Below, in pieces: positions 35,899 through 43,418 of a DNA stretch of 64,000 nt (positions within the stretch are counted from its first letter, which is position 1; each line of letters starts with the position of its first letter). The stretch covers positions 27,940 through 91,939 of the forward strand of contig JBAUMC010000049.1 of NCBI GenBank assembly GCA_049578505.1. Reading direction: 5' to 3'. The notes under the pieces were generated by a model, which saw only the letters and a list, made by a program, of their open reading frames with translations, made no database searches and was not told the origin of the DNA. The DNA is from JAGVPT01 sp049578505 (GTDB lineage Bacteria; Bacteroidota; Ignavibacteria; UBA10030; UBA8401). The position numbers were made by a program, and so were the translations under genes.

Positions 35899-37341
35899 CT
35901 AATGCGCGAGCCACTTTTTCCCATTAGCCAGAAGCGTTAGCAAATCTTCTTCCGATTCGGCTTCGCTATGGAGGCGAATCATTGACTTGAAAGCGAGGGG
36001 TTCGATCAAAAGCCATCGGTTTTCGTCCCACCTATACTTTATCCCTTTGACTTCCTCTCGCCATTTATATGTATCTACACTGCACTCACCCATGTCATTG
36101 AAGTGTTTTGGCAGAGAAACACGTAAGTTATGAACCAGATTTGCAGCACTTATATCGCTGGCAATATCAATACTCCCGTAATACGCTTTTCCGGCAATAT
36201 CACATATATGCTGGATGATTTCCTTTAGTGGTTTCTCGGCCTTAGCAATCATTTCTGCAAAATAGAGCCCGGAAAGAATTCCGTCGCAATCGGGAAGGTC
36301 TTTGCCATAACAATATCCGCCTCTTCCGACAATGCCCAGCAAGCAATCATTCTTGAACATATTTTCTATGCCGTTTTCTAAGCCAGTATCTAACAGTGGA
36401 ATATTCCAGTTGTCGGACAATCGTTTCACTCGATCGGTTACAAAAGCAGGTTTGAAAATATTTCCCCGGTCACGTCTCTGAACATACAAATGATATAAGA
36501 GGGCCAATATCGTTTCTTGCAGATTCATCCACTCTCCATCGTTATACACGATGCCGCATCGGCCTCCGCTTGCGTCTGTTGCAATACCGAATTGCGCGTC
36601 TATCACTTTGACGTTATACTTCAATGCATCTAGGTTTTCTGAAGCCGGTTCCGGTGAGCGGTCAAAAAACTGATCCTCCGGTGTGCCGAACAACGTCTGC
36701 GCACGCCATCCGCAGCGAACGAGCAGGTCCTCAATGATTGTTTGCGCGGCCCCACCCATTGAATCGATTAACACGTTTGCTGTATTTTTGGGATTTTTGG
36801 CAAATGAACGAAGTGCAGAAAAATCAATGACCGTCTCGAGGTGAGAAAGGTAATCAGGAAGAAAATCGAATTGAGTAATTTCTTTGCGGGACGCCTTGGA
36901 AGGGCCCACTGACTCTTTTGTAGAATTGGAAAGAAGTGATTCAACTTTAGCTAATTCTTCAGGTAGGAGCGGTCCGCCGTAGGCTCCCTTGAATTCGATC
37001 CCATTATATTCAGGCGGATAATGACCGCCAGTTATCATGATCCCCGAGGTGCAATTGTTGTGCTTCGTTGCAAACGAGACCACCGGCGTCGGCACAACTC
37101 CTGAGCTTAATAACACATCTACCCCATTCTCCGATAACGCCTCGGCGACAAGGGAAGCATACCCGCGTGAATTCTTTCGACCATCATAACCAATCGCCAC
37201 CCTCACTGTTGCCTGCATTCCGCGTGACTGAAACAAATAACGAATGAACGCTTGCGCCCATTGAAGAATATTTTCTTCTGTAAGACCATCGTCGACTGCC
37301 CCCTGCCATCCACTCGAACTGAGCGCAATATCATTCTTCAT
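35899..37341 (-). CDS. Degenerate phosphohexomutase homologue (probable pseudoenzyme)
   Basis: An intact 480-residue protein with the four-domain outline of the phosphoglucomutase/phosphomannomutase superfamily but with its active site erased. The phosphoserine loop, normally TASHNP, reads TGGHYP (104-109), so the acceptor Ser is Gly106. The metal loop, normally DxDxDR, reads DASGGR (256-261). The sugar-recognition GEESG motif is replaced by GRGGYCYG (339-346). The phosphate loop RPSGTEP reads EPLAFKS (447-453). Even the early TSGxR motif is SSGWQ. The frame is unbroken and its ATG overlaps the zinc-ribbon stop (ATGA), so it is under selection as protein, with a binding or regulatory role as the simplest reading. 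No activity is predicted. Confidence 0.85.
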   Translation of the reverse strand: MKNDIALSSSGWQGAVDDGLTEENILQWAQAFIRYLFQSRGMQATVRVAIGYDGRKNSRGYASLVAEALSENGVDVLLSSGVVPTPVVSFATKHNNCTSGIMITGGHYPPEYNGIEFKGAYGGPLLPEELAKVESLLSNSTKESVGPSKASRKEITQFDFLPDYLSHLETVIDFSALRSFAKNPKNTANVLIDSMGGAAQTIIEDLLVRCGWRAQTLFGTPEDQFFDRSPEPASENLDALKYNVKVIDAQFGIATDASGGRCGIVYNDGEWMNLQETILALLYHLYVQRRDRGNIFKPAFVTDRVKRLSDNWNIPLLDTGLENGIENMFKNDCLLGIVGRGGYCYGKDLPDCDGILSGLYFAEMIAKAEKPLKEIIQHICDIAGKAYYGSIDIASDISAANLVHNLRVSLPKHFNDMGECSVDTYKWREEVKGIKYRWDENRWLLIEPLAFKSMIRLHSEAESEEDLLTLLANGKKWLAH

Positions 37342-37919
37342 GAGCTTTCCAGCGGAAATTCTTCCTGGACGATTTCGACAGCCTTAAGGTATTGATCGAG
37401 AGGTACAAAAACCTTCACCGGGTATTTGAGAATGGTACGGCCGATGGGTCCCTCGATAAAGCCATCGGCAATAAATCCGATGCTGGCATTGTTGCGCGGG
37501 TTCACGGTAATACCGGCACTTTCCAATTTGCCGCGAACTATATTGGCTTCATAATAATCGAAAGATTGAAACGCCACTACCCAGTCTTCAGAAATTTCCA
37601 CTTTTATGTGCTCTTCGCAGAGCATCTTTACACCTTTTTTCTTTGCACATACTTTGCATATCAAACGCCGGCAAATGACGCAAACTGCTATTGCCTTCGA
37701 CTCCGGATGCTTCCCGCAGAAAAAAACCTCTTCCGAGAGTAAATTCCCGCAATGAACGCAAAAATCGCTTTCGGCTGTTACAGACTCGAAGCAGTTCCCG
37801 CATTCTTCATATTCAATTTGTTGCTCTTCCGGCAAATGGTCAACCAAAGAAAGATTGCAGTCGCTGCATCGGAGAGTCCCAATCACATACTCGGCTTTAC
37901 AGTTTGGACAGAACGGCAT
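37338..37919 (-). CDS. Zinc-ribbon/B-box-like protein with C-terminal DUF2007-like domain
   Basis: A 193-residue cytoplasmic protein of unknown role. Residues 1-70 hold two zinc ribbons (CPNCK/CSDC and CGNC/CVHC). Residues about 68-105 hold a further Cys/His cluster resembling a B-box (CGKHPESKAIAVCVIC, CKVC, CEEH). The C-terminal 85 residues (WVVAFQSFDYYEANIVRGKLE ... VKVFVPLDQYLKAVEIVQE) match the DUF2007 'signal-transducing' pattern. Its stop overlaps the start of the degenerate phosphohexomutase, so the two are made together. The start has AAAGGAGG seven bases before ATG. Confidence 0.8.
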   Translation of the reverse strand: MPFCPNCKAEYVIGTLRCSDCNLSLVDHLPEEQQIEYEECGNCFESVTAESDFCVHCGNLLSEEVFFCGKHPESKAIAVCVICRRLICKVCAKKKGVKMLCEEHIKVEISEDWVVAFQSFDYYEANIVRGKLESAGITVNPRNNASIGFIADGFIEGPIGRTILKYPVKVFVPLDQYLKAVEIVQEEFPLESS

Positions 37920-38072
37920 TCAAGCCTCCTTTCATTTCATCAGCTCTCTTTGAAACATGCCAAAAACGGTTTCACCCAAAGATTCAATCATTACTCTTAA
38001 AACTACTTATCCTTTTGTTGGAAGATAAATACGCCTGAGACCAGATCGATGTACGCTTGTTCCAGGCTTCTC

Positions 38073-38078
38073 ATTATA
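38073..38078 (-). promoter_or_regulatory. Candidate extended -10 promoter for the zinc-ribbon pair
   Basis: TGTTATAAT on the minus strand gives a TGn extension plus a perfect TATAAT (38078-38073). No good -35 box. It lies about 155 bases upstream of the zinc-ribbon ATG, just beyond the nanE stop. The sequence from here to the gene contains no other recognised element. Confidence 0.35.
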
Positions 38079-38085
38079 ACAACCG

Positions 38086-38793
38086 TTATTTAGCCGTTTC
38101 GGTTCGCAGATTTTTCAGCACTTCGACAAATCGTTGCGTTATCACGCGCGGTCGCGTAATCGCTGAACCGACGACCACCGCATAAGCGCCGCACTTCAGT
38201 GCGTGCGCGGCTTCGCTCGGGCTCCAAATTCTCCCTTCGGCGATCACGGGTATATGAATTTCCGCCGTAAGGCGCTCGACTAAGTTGAAATCTGGGAAGT
38301 CATCCGCTCTATCTTCCGTATACTGAGTATACCCTGAGAGTGTTGTGGCAACAATATCCGCTCCAAGTTCCGCTGCACGGACACCTTCAATATATGTCGA
38401 AACATCAGCTATAAGTGGAATCCTGAACTTTTTGCGGACCAGTTCGAGAAATTCAAATCCATCCATGCCATTGGGGCGAATTCGTTGTGTCACATCCAGT
38501 GCCACCATGTCGGCCCCTGCGTCGATAAGATTCTGAATATCGGAAAGGTCGGGGGTTATAAGCGCCCATCCATCCTCATAAGCTCCCCTCGAAATTCCTA
38601 CGACAGGAAGACCAACGGCCGAGCGGACCGATTTAACGTTATCGAATCCTTGCACACGAATGCCAACGGCACCTCCCATTTCTGCGGCCCGAGCAAATGC
38701 GGCGATATAATTGGGAAAATTGAATGGTTCGTCCCCCTCCGAGTGGCAAAGAACGATAACTCCATTCATTAGTTTTTCAATAACAATACCCAT
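38086..38793 (-). CDS. nanE: Putative N-acetylmannosamine-6-phosphate 2-epimerase
   Basis: NanE-family TIM barrel converting N-acetylmannosamine-6-phosphate to N-acetylglucosamine-6-phosphate. It is 235 residues from the ATG at 38793, which has an AGAGGATCG ribosome site; upstream frames are not conserved. Seen are AAEMGGAVGIRVQG, VGISRGAYEDG, ADMVALDVTQRIRP, LIADVSTYIEGV, ADIVATTLSGYT and IPVIAEGRIWSPSEAAHAL. The N-terminal MNGVIVLCHSEGDEPF differs from the usual QALPGEP form, so specificity is not certain. No other sialic acid genes are near. It is separated from the B12 locus by a terminator. Confidence 0.82.
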   Translation of the reverse strand: MGIVIEKLMNGVIVLCHSEGDEPFNFPNYIAAFARAAEMGGAVGIRVQGFDNVKSVRSAVGLPVVGISRGAYEDGWALITPDLSDIQNLIDAGADMVALDVTQRIRPNGMDGFEFLELVRKKFRIPLIADVSTYIEGVRAAELGADIVATTLSGYTQYTEDRADDFPDFNLVERLTAEIHIPVIAEGRIWSPSEAAHALKCGAYAVVVGSAITRPRVITQRFVEVLKNLRTETAK

Positions 38794-38849
38794 CGATCCT
38801 CTTATCCTTATGTTTCGAACTTTGAGAAGAATATAGAAAAAGGTAGTGA

Positions 38850-38880
38850 AAATAAAAAGGCGATGATTTCTCATCGCCTT
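38850..38880 (-). terminator. Rho-independent terminator after the B12-uptake operon
   Basis: AAGGCGATGA (38880-38871 on the minus strand) and TCATCGCCTT (38866-38857) form a perfect ten-pair stem with a four-base loop, followed by TTTTTATTTT. It closes the btuB-btuG transcript before nanE. Confidence 0.85.
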
Positions 38881-38903
38881 CATTTGTCGTGGTTTTTTCT
38901 ATT

Positions 38904-39980
38904 TTACCGTTTAAATACGATGGTCCCCGGAATGATTCCCACCATCGCCGAATCCTTCTCTACACCATTCTTATCGTACACGTACAATTCTCCGTTCTGC
39001 TGATAATCTTTTGCATCCCCGATGTACACATTTTCGGTGACGTCGTCAACAGCAATTACATAGGCGGATCTTCCAATGAAAATATCGGTAATAATTGTCA
39101 TCGTCTTGGTGTCAAACTTCAACACACCGTCCTCGACAATAGTTAAACCATATCCATATGTCGAAACTGCCAAACCGGATGGATGTCCATAGGCGGCCGG
39201 GGGGAGAGGTATTGTAGCTGCAACGGAGTTCGTTTTGGGATTGATGATGGTAATGTTTCCCGGTGTGTCGTTTGCGGAATTCGTATAATCGGTGAATCCG
39301 TAACATGCGACGACCAATTCTCCATCTCCGTCGACGGCAATATCGGTTGGTTCTTTTGCTACATAGATCGTTGCTACAACAGAATCAGATCCCGGGTCTA
39401 TTACTGAGACTGTACTGTCGGCCTCGTTTGATGTTGTCGCCGTAAAGCCGCTATTGCACACATAGACTTTGCCGTTTGCCACCGCTATACCCTGAGGATT
39501 TGAACCGACATTGATCCCATCTTTAACGATGGCATACGTTGTCGGGTTGAATGAGGTGACCGTTCCCTTATAGAGATTTGTTATGTATCCTTTTGTATCG
39601 CTCAGAATCGCAACCTTGTACGGACTATTGCCGTCGACGGCGATAGTCCCCAGCGATTTGTTGTTGTCGAGCGAAATGATTTCTATTTTGTTAGAGTTGT
39701 TGACGACGATGTATCCTTTGTTTTCATAAATCACCATGTCGTTTCCTACATCACCCAGAGCCCGATTGTTTGCAGCAAAAAAAACATCCGGATATACTTT
39801 ATTCGAATCCGGAATATAAAATGATAAGGACGAGTTCGACTTTTGAAAATTACCCTGGTTCAGAATGTAAACCCCGACGGTCGATAAGGGAACGTCCTGG
39901 GATGATGCAACCGGCGGCTCTTTTTTGCAACTGAGCAGGATCGATGAAAACACCAATAGCGTGATTACCTTTACGAACAT
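38904..39980 (-). CDS. btuG: Surface beta-propeller lipoprotein, BtuG-like B12 binder
   Basis: A 358-residue lipoprotein with lipobox ILLSCKK (Cys at residue 18). The mature part has repeated propeller blades of YncE/DUF5074 type (ILNQGNFQKSNSSLSFY, VGNDMVIYENKGYIVVNN, GNSPYKVAIL, GSNPQGIAVANGKVYVCNSG, EPTDIAVDGDGELVVACYG). In Bacteroides, BtuG with this fold forms a lid on BtuB and binds B12 very tightly. Here the gene follows a btuB-like receptor under a cobalamin riboswitch, so the same role is proposed. Identity is by fold and place. A GGAGGAG ribosome site precedes ATG. Confidence 0.75.
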   Translation of the reverse strand: MFVKVITLLVFSSILLSCKKEPPVASSQDVPLSTVGVYILNQGNFQKSNSSLSFYIPDSNKVYPDVFFAANNRALGDVGNDMVIYENKGYIVVNNSNKIEIISLDNNKSLGTIAVDGNSPYKVAILSDTKGYITNLYKGTVTSFNPTTYAIVKDGINVGSNPQGIAVANGKVYVCNSGFTATTSNEADSTVSVIDPGSDSVVATIYVAKEPTDIAVDGDGELVVACYGFTDYTNSANDTPGNITIINPKTNSVAATIPLPPAAYGHPSGLAVSTYGYGLTIVEDGVLKFDTKTMTIITDIFIGRSAYVIAVDDVTENVYIGDAKDYQQNGELYVYDKNGVEKDSAMVGIIPGTIVFKR

Positions 39981-40115
39981 TTTTACTCCTCCGGATAATA
40001 GGTACTAAAAGAAAGCCATTGAATAATTCCAAAAGTACGGCCCGCAAAGGCGCGCAATTGTTCGAAAAAAATCCTGCGTTTGCAACCTGGCGAGATACCA
40101 ATTCTTAAAAATTCT

Positions 40116-42071
40116 CTATATCGCGAACTCCGACGTCAGCATAAAATTCCGCATCGGCACCGGATAGCCGGTTATGAATTGATACCGCTCGTTAAAAATA
40201 TTATTGACTTCACATTTTATCTTCCACACAACTTTTTCAACGGATATTCGGTACGACACATTTGCGTCGCATTTTTCGAACGAAGAAAGAATAAATCTTG
40301 GATCATTGTCGGCCGACGTAAATCGAAACCCGGTAAAAGAATACTCAACGGCAAACGAAACATTTCTTAGGCTGCTTCCAGCAAGCAGGGTTGAAGTTTG
40401 TTGGGGGAGGTACGCCAGGTATTTATTTTGGGTCGCATCATTGGGAAGATCGGCGCTCGTTTTAATGGACTGAACATAATTTCCCGTGTAGCGGATAGTC
40501 AGCGCATTATTCCACAATTGTGCGCGTGCCGAAAGTTCAGCTCCCGTTGAGGAGACGGACTGCAGATTGACGGGCGACCATACTCCATTCGGCCCCGGCT
40601 GCCATACAATTTTATCTGTCGCCTTGATTGAAAAATAGTTTGCTTCTATTTCGACTTTTCCGAGCAACTCCATTCCATACACAATCCCTGCATCGAAACT
40701 CAAAGAGTGTTCGGGTTGGAGGTTCGGATTCCCCCCTTGAATCCAATACAAGTCGTTAAACGTAGGGACATTAAAGTTTTTTCCGTAACTTGCACGAAGC
40801 CTTAATGACGGCTCATCTAGAACCCCGACATTGATGCCGATTTTAGGGCTGATATCTCCTTTTACGTCATTGAATGAATCGTATCGAAGCGAAGGATAGA
40901 AAATAGTTTCAAATGGAATGTTGAGTTGATCTTCGGATGAAACAAACCCGCTCAATTGCCTCCGTGTTGCATTCTTCAATTCATCGCTCCCGATAGAAGC
41001 AATTGCCGCATCCACTCCCGCAAGGATTTTGTTTGCTCCTGAAATGACAAAGGTGCCGGTTGGAGTGAAAGCTTCAATATGATTACGATAAAAATCCGAA
41101 GTCGCCAAATTTCCGATGAGCAGGTTTGGATCCTGGTATGTTTGAAAATTGTAATGAAAGGAAAACGGAAGCGAATATTGGACGTCCTCCGATTGCTGAA
41201 TTTCAAAAGCCAGCGTGGCAAACAGGTCTTTGTCGTGAATACGGGCAAGATTATCCTGGCTCGCGCTTGTAACTGCCGTTGGCTGTCCACGATCTGCATC
41301 GGCATATCGGACGGAAGCAGTGGCAACAATATTCTGATTGACGAGGGCCCTTGACGAAAGAGAATAATTCTTCAGCGAATAATCCGCACCTTCCCTGTAT
41401 AACAACTTATCGGATAACCCATCATCATAATGAAAACCAAAATCATTGCGGGCACGGTCAGTTTGTACAGAGCCTCTCAATGAAAATTGCTCGTTGCCAG
41501 CCCCCGCCGAAATTTGGTATCCGCTCATTCCAAACGACCCAAATCTGCCCCCGAGAGATGCCTCGAAGCCGCCGCTCGGTTTCTTCGTAATAATATTTAC
41601 AACTCCTCCCATCGCATCCGCGCCGTACAATGAGGAAATCCCTCCGTTTGCGATTTCGATCCGATCAACATCCATCAACGAAAAAATGCCAAGATCAACA
41701 GTATTCATTTCATACGTCGTATACCGTTGCCCGTCTAACAGAATAAGCGAATAGTCAGCGCCCATTCCCCGTATAGAAACGGACTGGAGAGCTCCATTCC
41801 CGCCGTAACTTTCTAAGAAAACTCCGGCGCCTTGCGACGCCACATCGGCGACCGAAATTCCATTGCTCTGGGCCATTGTCAAACTGTCGATCACGGTCAC
41901 CGATGAAGGAAGCTTTTCAACTGCCACCGGCATTCTATTCCCCGTCACGACCACCTCTTTTGCAGTATATTGACGTGTTGAATCGAGTTCTTCGGCAAAT
42001 GACCGCGAGGAAATAACTGCCGTGAGAACCGGGATTAGCGCGCTAATCCATATCGTGGATATATTCTTCAT
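40116..42071 (-). CDS. btuB: TonB-dependent vitamin B12 receptor (BtuB-like)
   Basis: Outer-membrane active transporter for cobalamin, powered by TonB. The signal peptide (about 1-26) ends SFAEE. The TonB box region is KEVVVTGNRMP at about 38. The plug domain holds VSIRGMGADYSLILLDGQRY and IEIANGGISSLYGADAMGGVVNIITKK. A long C-terminal barrel ends in FMLTSEFAI. It is 651 residues. The assignment to B12 rests on the cobalamin riboswitch in the leader and the BtuG-like partner, since plug sequences alone do not tell the substrate. CGGAG stands just before ATG. Confidence 0.9.
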   Translation of the reverse strand: MKNISTIWISALIPVLTAVISSRSFAEELDSTRQYTAKEVVVTGNRMPVAVEKLPSSVTVIDSLTMAQSNGISVADVASQGAGVFLESYGGNGALQSVSIRGMGADYSLILLDGQRYTTYEMNTVDLGIFSLMDVDRIEIANGGISSLYGADAMGGVVNIITKKPSGGFEASLGGRFGSFGMSGYQISAGAGNEQFSLRGSVQTDRARNDFGFHYDDGLSDKLLYREGADYSLKNYSLSSRALVNQNIVATASVRYADADRGQPTAVTSASQDNLARIHDKDLFATLAFEIQQSEDVQYSLPFSFHYNFQTYQDPNLLIGNLATSDFYRNHIEAFTPTGTFVISGANKILAGVDAAIASIGSDELKNATRRQLSGFVSSEDQLNIPFETIFYPSLRYDSFNDVKGDISPKIGINVGVLDEPSLRLRASYGKNFNVPTFNDLYWIQGGNPNLQPEHSLSFDAGIVYGMELLGKVEIEANYFSIKATDKIVWQPGPNGVWSPVNLQSVSSTGAELSARAQLWNNALTIRYTGNYVQSIKTSADLPNDATQNKYLAYLPQQTSTLLAGSSLRNVSFAVEYSFTGFRFTSADNDPRFILSSFEKCDANVSYRISVEKVVWKIKCEVNNIFNERYQFITGYPVPMRNFMLTSEFAI

Positions 42072-42083
42072 GCTCCGTACAAT

Positions 42084-42117
42084 AAAAAACCTCAGCCTTT
42101 AGAGAAAAGCCGAGGTT
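42084..42117 (-). terminator. Riboswitch-linked terminator upstream of btuB
   Basis: AACCTCGGC (42117-42109 region) pairs with GCTGAGGTT (42096-42088) and is followed by a run of T. It stands 13 bases before the btuB ATG and after cobalamin riboswitch 1, so it is the probable off-switch. An upstream stem CCAAACA/TGTTTGG (42121-42154) and a GGCAGGT tract lie between the two. Confidence 0.85.
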
Positions 42118-42189
42118 AAGCCAAACAATCCACCTGCCCGTAAATTATGTTTGGTCACCATACCTCATGCCCTCGAAGGCGATGACAAA

Positions 42190-42396
42190 TGACACTGGCA
42201 GGTCTCCTGGCTCTCCCGATTTGTCTCTCGCCTTCCCGTCCGAATCCAACGGTCAGTGGCTTTGAGATATAATTTATTTCGGGATCACAGTTGCGGGTCA
42301 GCTTCCGAATTCTCCGTCTCGCCATCGGCGAAACGGAATTCACGGAATTCCCTTTTCATCCCGTGTCGCTGCTAGCGAGACGGGACACCAACATCT
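42190..42396 (-). promoter_or_regulatory. Cobalamin riboswitch 1 (btuB leader)
   Basis: Reading the minus strand, the expected order appears: GGTGTCCCG, GGGATGAAAAGGGAA, GCTGACCCGCAACTGT, AAGCCACTGACC, GACGGGAAGGCGAGA, then the B12 box AGCCAGGAGACCTGCC (42212-42197). All core elements of an adenosylcobalamin-class aptamer are present. A terminator follows at 42084-42117. It starts only about 30 bases beyond the stop of the DUF6580 gene, so it may lie inside a longer transcript. Confidence 0.95.
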
Positions 42397-42427
42397 TTAT
42401 AGAAAAGAACGACTAAAACAAAAACAC

Positions 42428-42970
42428 TCATCTGAGCAAAGATTGCTCAGTCCATTTCACCTTCTTTAGTGCGAAGAGCACTCCCTCATAGGCTGTGAAC
42501 ATGACCGCGACAAAAAAGATATCGCCGCTGACGGTGTTGCGGAAAAAAGGAATTGCTGCGACATAGCATTCAATCAAACCGCCCCACGTCGGCGCATACA
42601 TCGTCCCCGGCGGCATCCACACTCCGAAGTTCGTAACGACAAAAAATAAAATGGAACTGGCAAAGGTTCCACCAAGAACGTAGAGAGGCTTCTTGTGATT
42701 TCTTAACCAGAGACCAATTAAGCCGATGAGAACAAAACTCCCGTACACCCAATACATCCCGCTGTAAAAGCCGATAAAATAGTCGCTCACCAGCATCGCC
42801 AAAATTGGGACGACAAAGGCATACCTTTTCTCAAGGTAAACGCCCCCAAAAAGTGCAATAGCGGCTATTGCCGTGAAGTTTGCGGGATGAGGCAGCAGCC
42901 GAGAAAAAGCCGCGATAACAACCAAGAGAAATGCCGCGCCGTTCCGCACCAAAAATTGTTTATGGCTCAT
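42428..42970 (-). CDS. DUF6580-family integral membrane protein, probable cobalamin/precursor transporter
   Basis: A 180-residue protein with five or six hydrophobic segments, matching the DUF6580 putative transport family (AAFSRLLPHPANFTAIAAIALF, AMLVSDYFIGFY, VTNFGVWM, IECYVAAIPFFRNT). It resembles the S-component (substrate-binding) subunits of ECF transporters in size and layout. The ATG at 42970 has AAAGGAG eight bases before it; the longer frame to 43018 lacks one. A cobalamin riboswitch plus terminator precede it and btuB-btuG follow, so it likely brings B12 or a precursor across the inner membrane. No BtuC, BtuD or BtuF gene is in the window. Confidence 0.8.
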   Translation of the reverse strand: MSHKQFLVRNGAAFLLVVIAAFSRLLPHPANFTAIAAIALFGGVYLEKRYAFVVPILAMLVSDYFIGFYSGMYWVYGSFVLIGLIGLWLRNHKKPLYVLGGTFASSILFFVVTNFGVWMPPGTMYAPTWGGLIECYVAAIPFFRNTVSGDIFFVAVMFTAYEGVLFALKKVKWTEQSLLR

Positions 42971-43025
42971 GAGTGTGACTCCTTTCATGAATGATTTATC
43001 GTGAAGAAACAGTTTCATTAAACTT

Positions 43026-43059
43026 AAAAACCCCGACCTTCATGGAGAAAATCGGGGTT
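43026..43059 (-). terminator. Riboswitch-linked terminator upstream of the DUF6580 gene
   Basis: AACCCCGA (43059-43052) pairs with TCGGGGTT (43036-43029) and a T run follows on the minus strand. It lies between cobalamin riboswitch 2 and the gene and is its probable expression platform. Confidence 0.85.
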
Positions 43060-43129
43060 GAGAAATCTGAACTCTTTCGTACTCAATAAGAATACTTTAA
43101 CCTTTTTCCTCGAAGGCTTTATTTTGTGA

Positions 43130-43303
43130 AGTTGGCAGGTCTCCTGGCTCTCCCGATTTCGGTCTCGCCTTCCCGCCCGAACATAGCGGACAGTGGCTTC
43201 GAGACGAATTCTTTCCTGGGATTACAGTTGCGGGTCAGCTTCCGAATTTAACGGAATTCCCTTTTCATCCCGTCTCGCTGAAACGAAACGGGACACCAGC
43301 ATC
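43130..43303 (-). promoter_or_regulatory. Cobalamin riboswitch 2 (DUF6580 leader)
   Basis: Minus-strand order: GCTGGTGTCCCG, GGGATGAAAAGGGAA, GCTGACCCGCAACTGT, GAAGCCACTGTCC, GCGGGAAGGCGAGACC, and the B12 box AGCCAGGAGACCTGCC (43150-43134). Its core is almost the same as that of riboswitch 1, including the GCCTTCGAGG stretch shortly after the B12 box. It starts about 30 bases below a perfect promoter. Confidence 0.95.
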
Positions 43304-43334
43304 AAAGTATTGAAAAGAACAATTTATTGAGAGC

Positions 43335-43363
43335 AATATACAACACCCAAAAGCGTTTGTCAA
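43335..43363 (-). promoter_or_regulatory. Consensus sigma70-type promoter for the B12-uptake locus
   Basis: TTGACA (43363-43358), 17-base spacer, TATATT (43340-43335). The start of transcription would fall some 25 bases before the riboswitch 2 aptamer. Confidence 0.8.
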
Positions 43364-43376
43364 GAGCGAAGTTCAA

Positions 43377-43411
43377 AAGTGATCCGATTGCTCCGAGCAA
43401 TCGGATCACTT
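43377..43411 (-). terminator. Strong stem-loop terminator after the alpha-glucuronidase gene
   Basis: A perfect 16-pair stem (43396-43411 with 43377-43392) and a three-base loop, followed on the minus strand by TTTT. It lies eight bases beyond the alpha-glucuronidase stop and just above the B12 promoter. The T run is short. Confidence 0.7.
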
Positions 43412-43418
43412 CAGCGCG

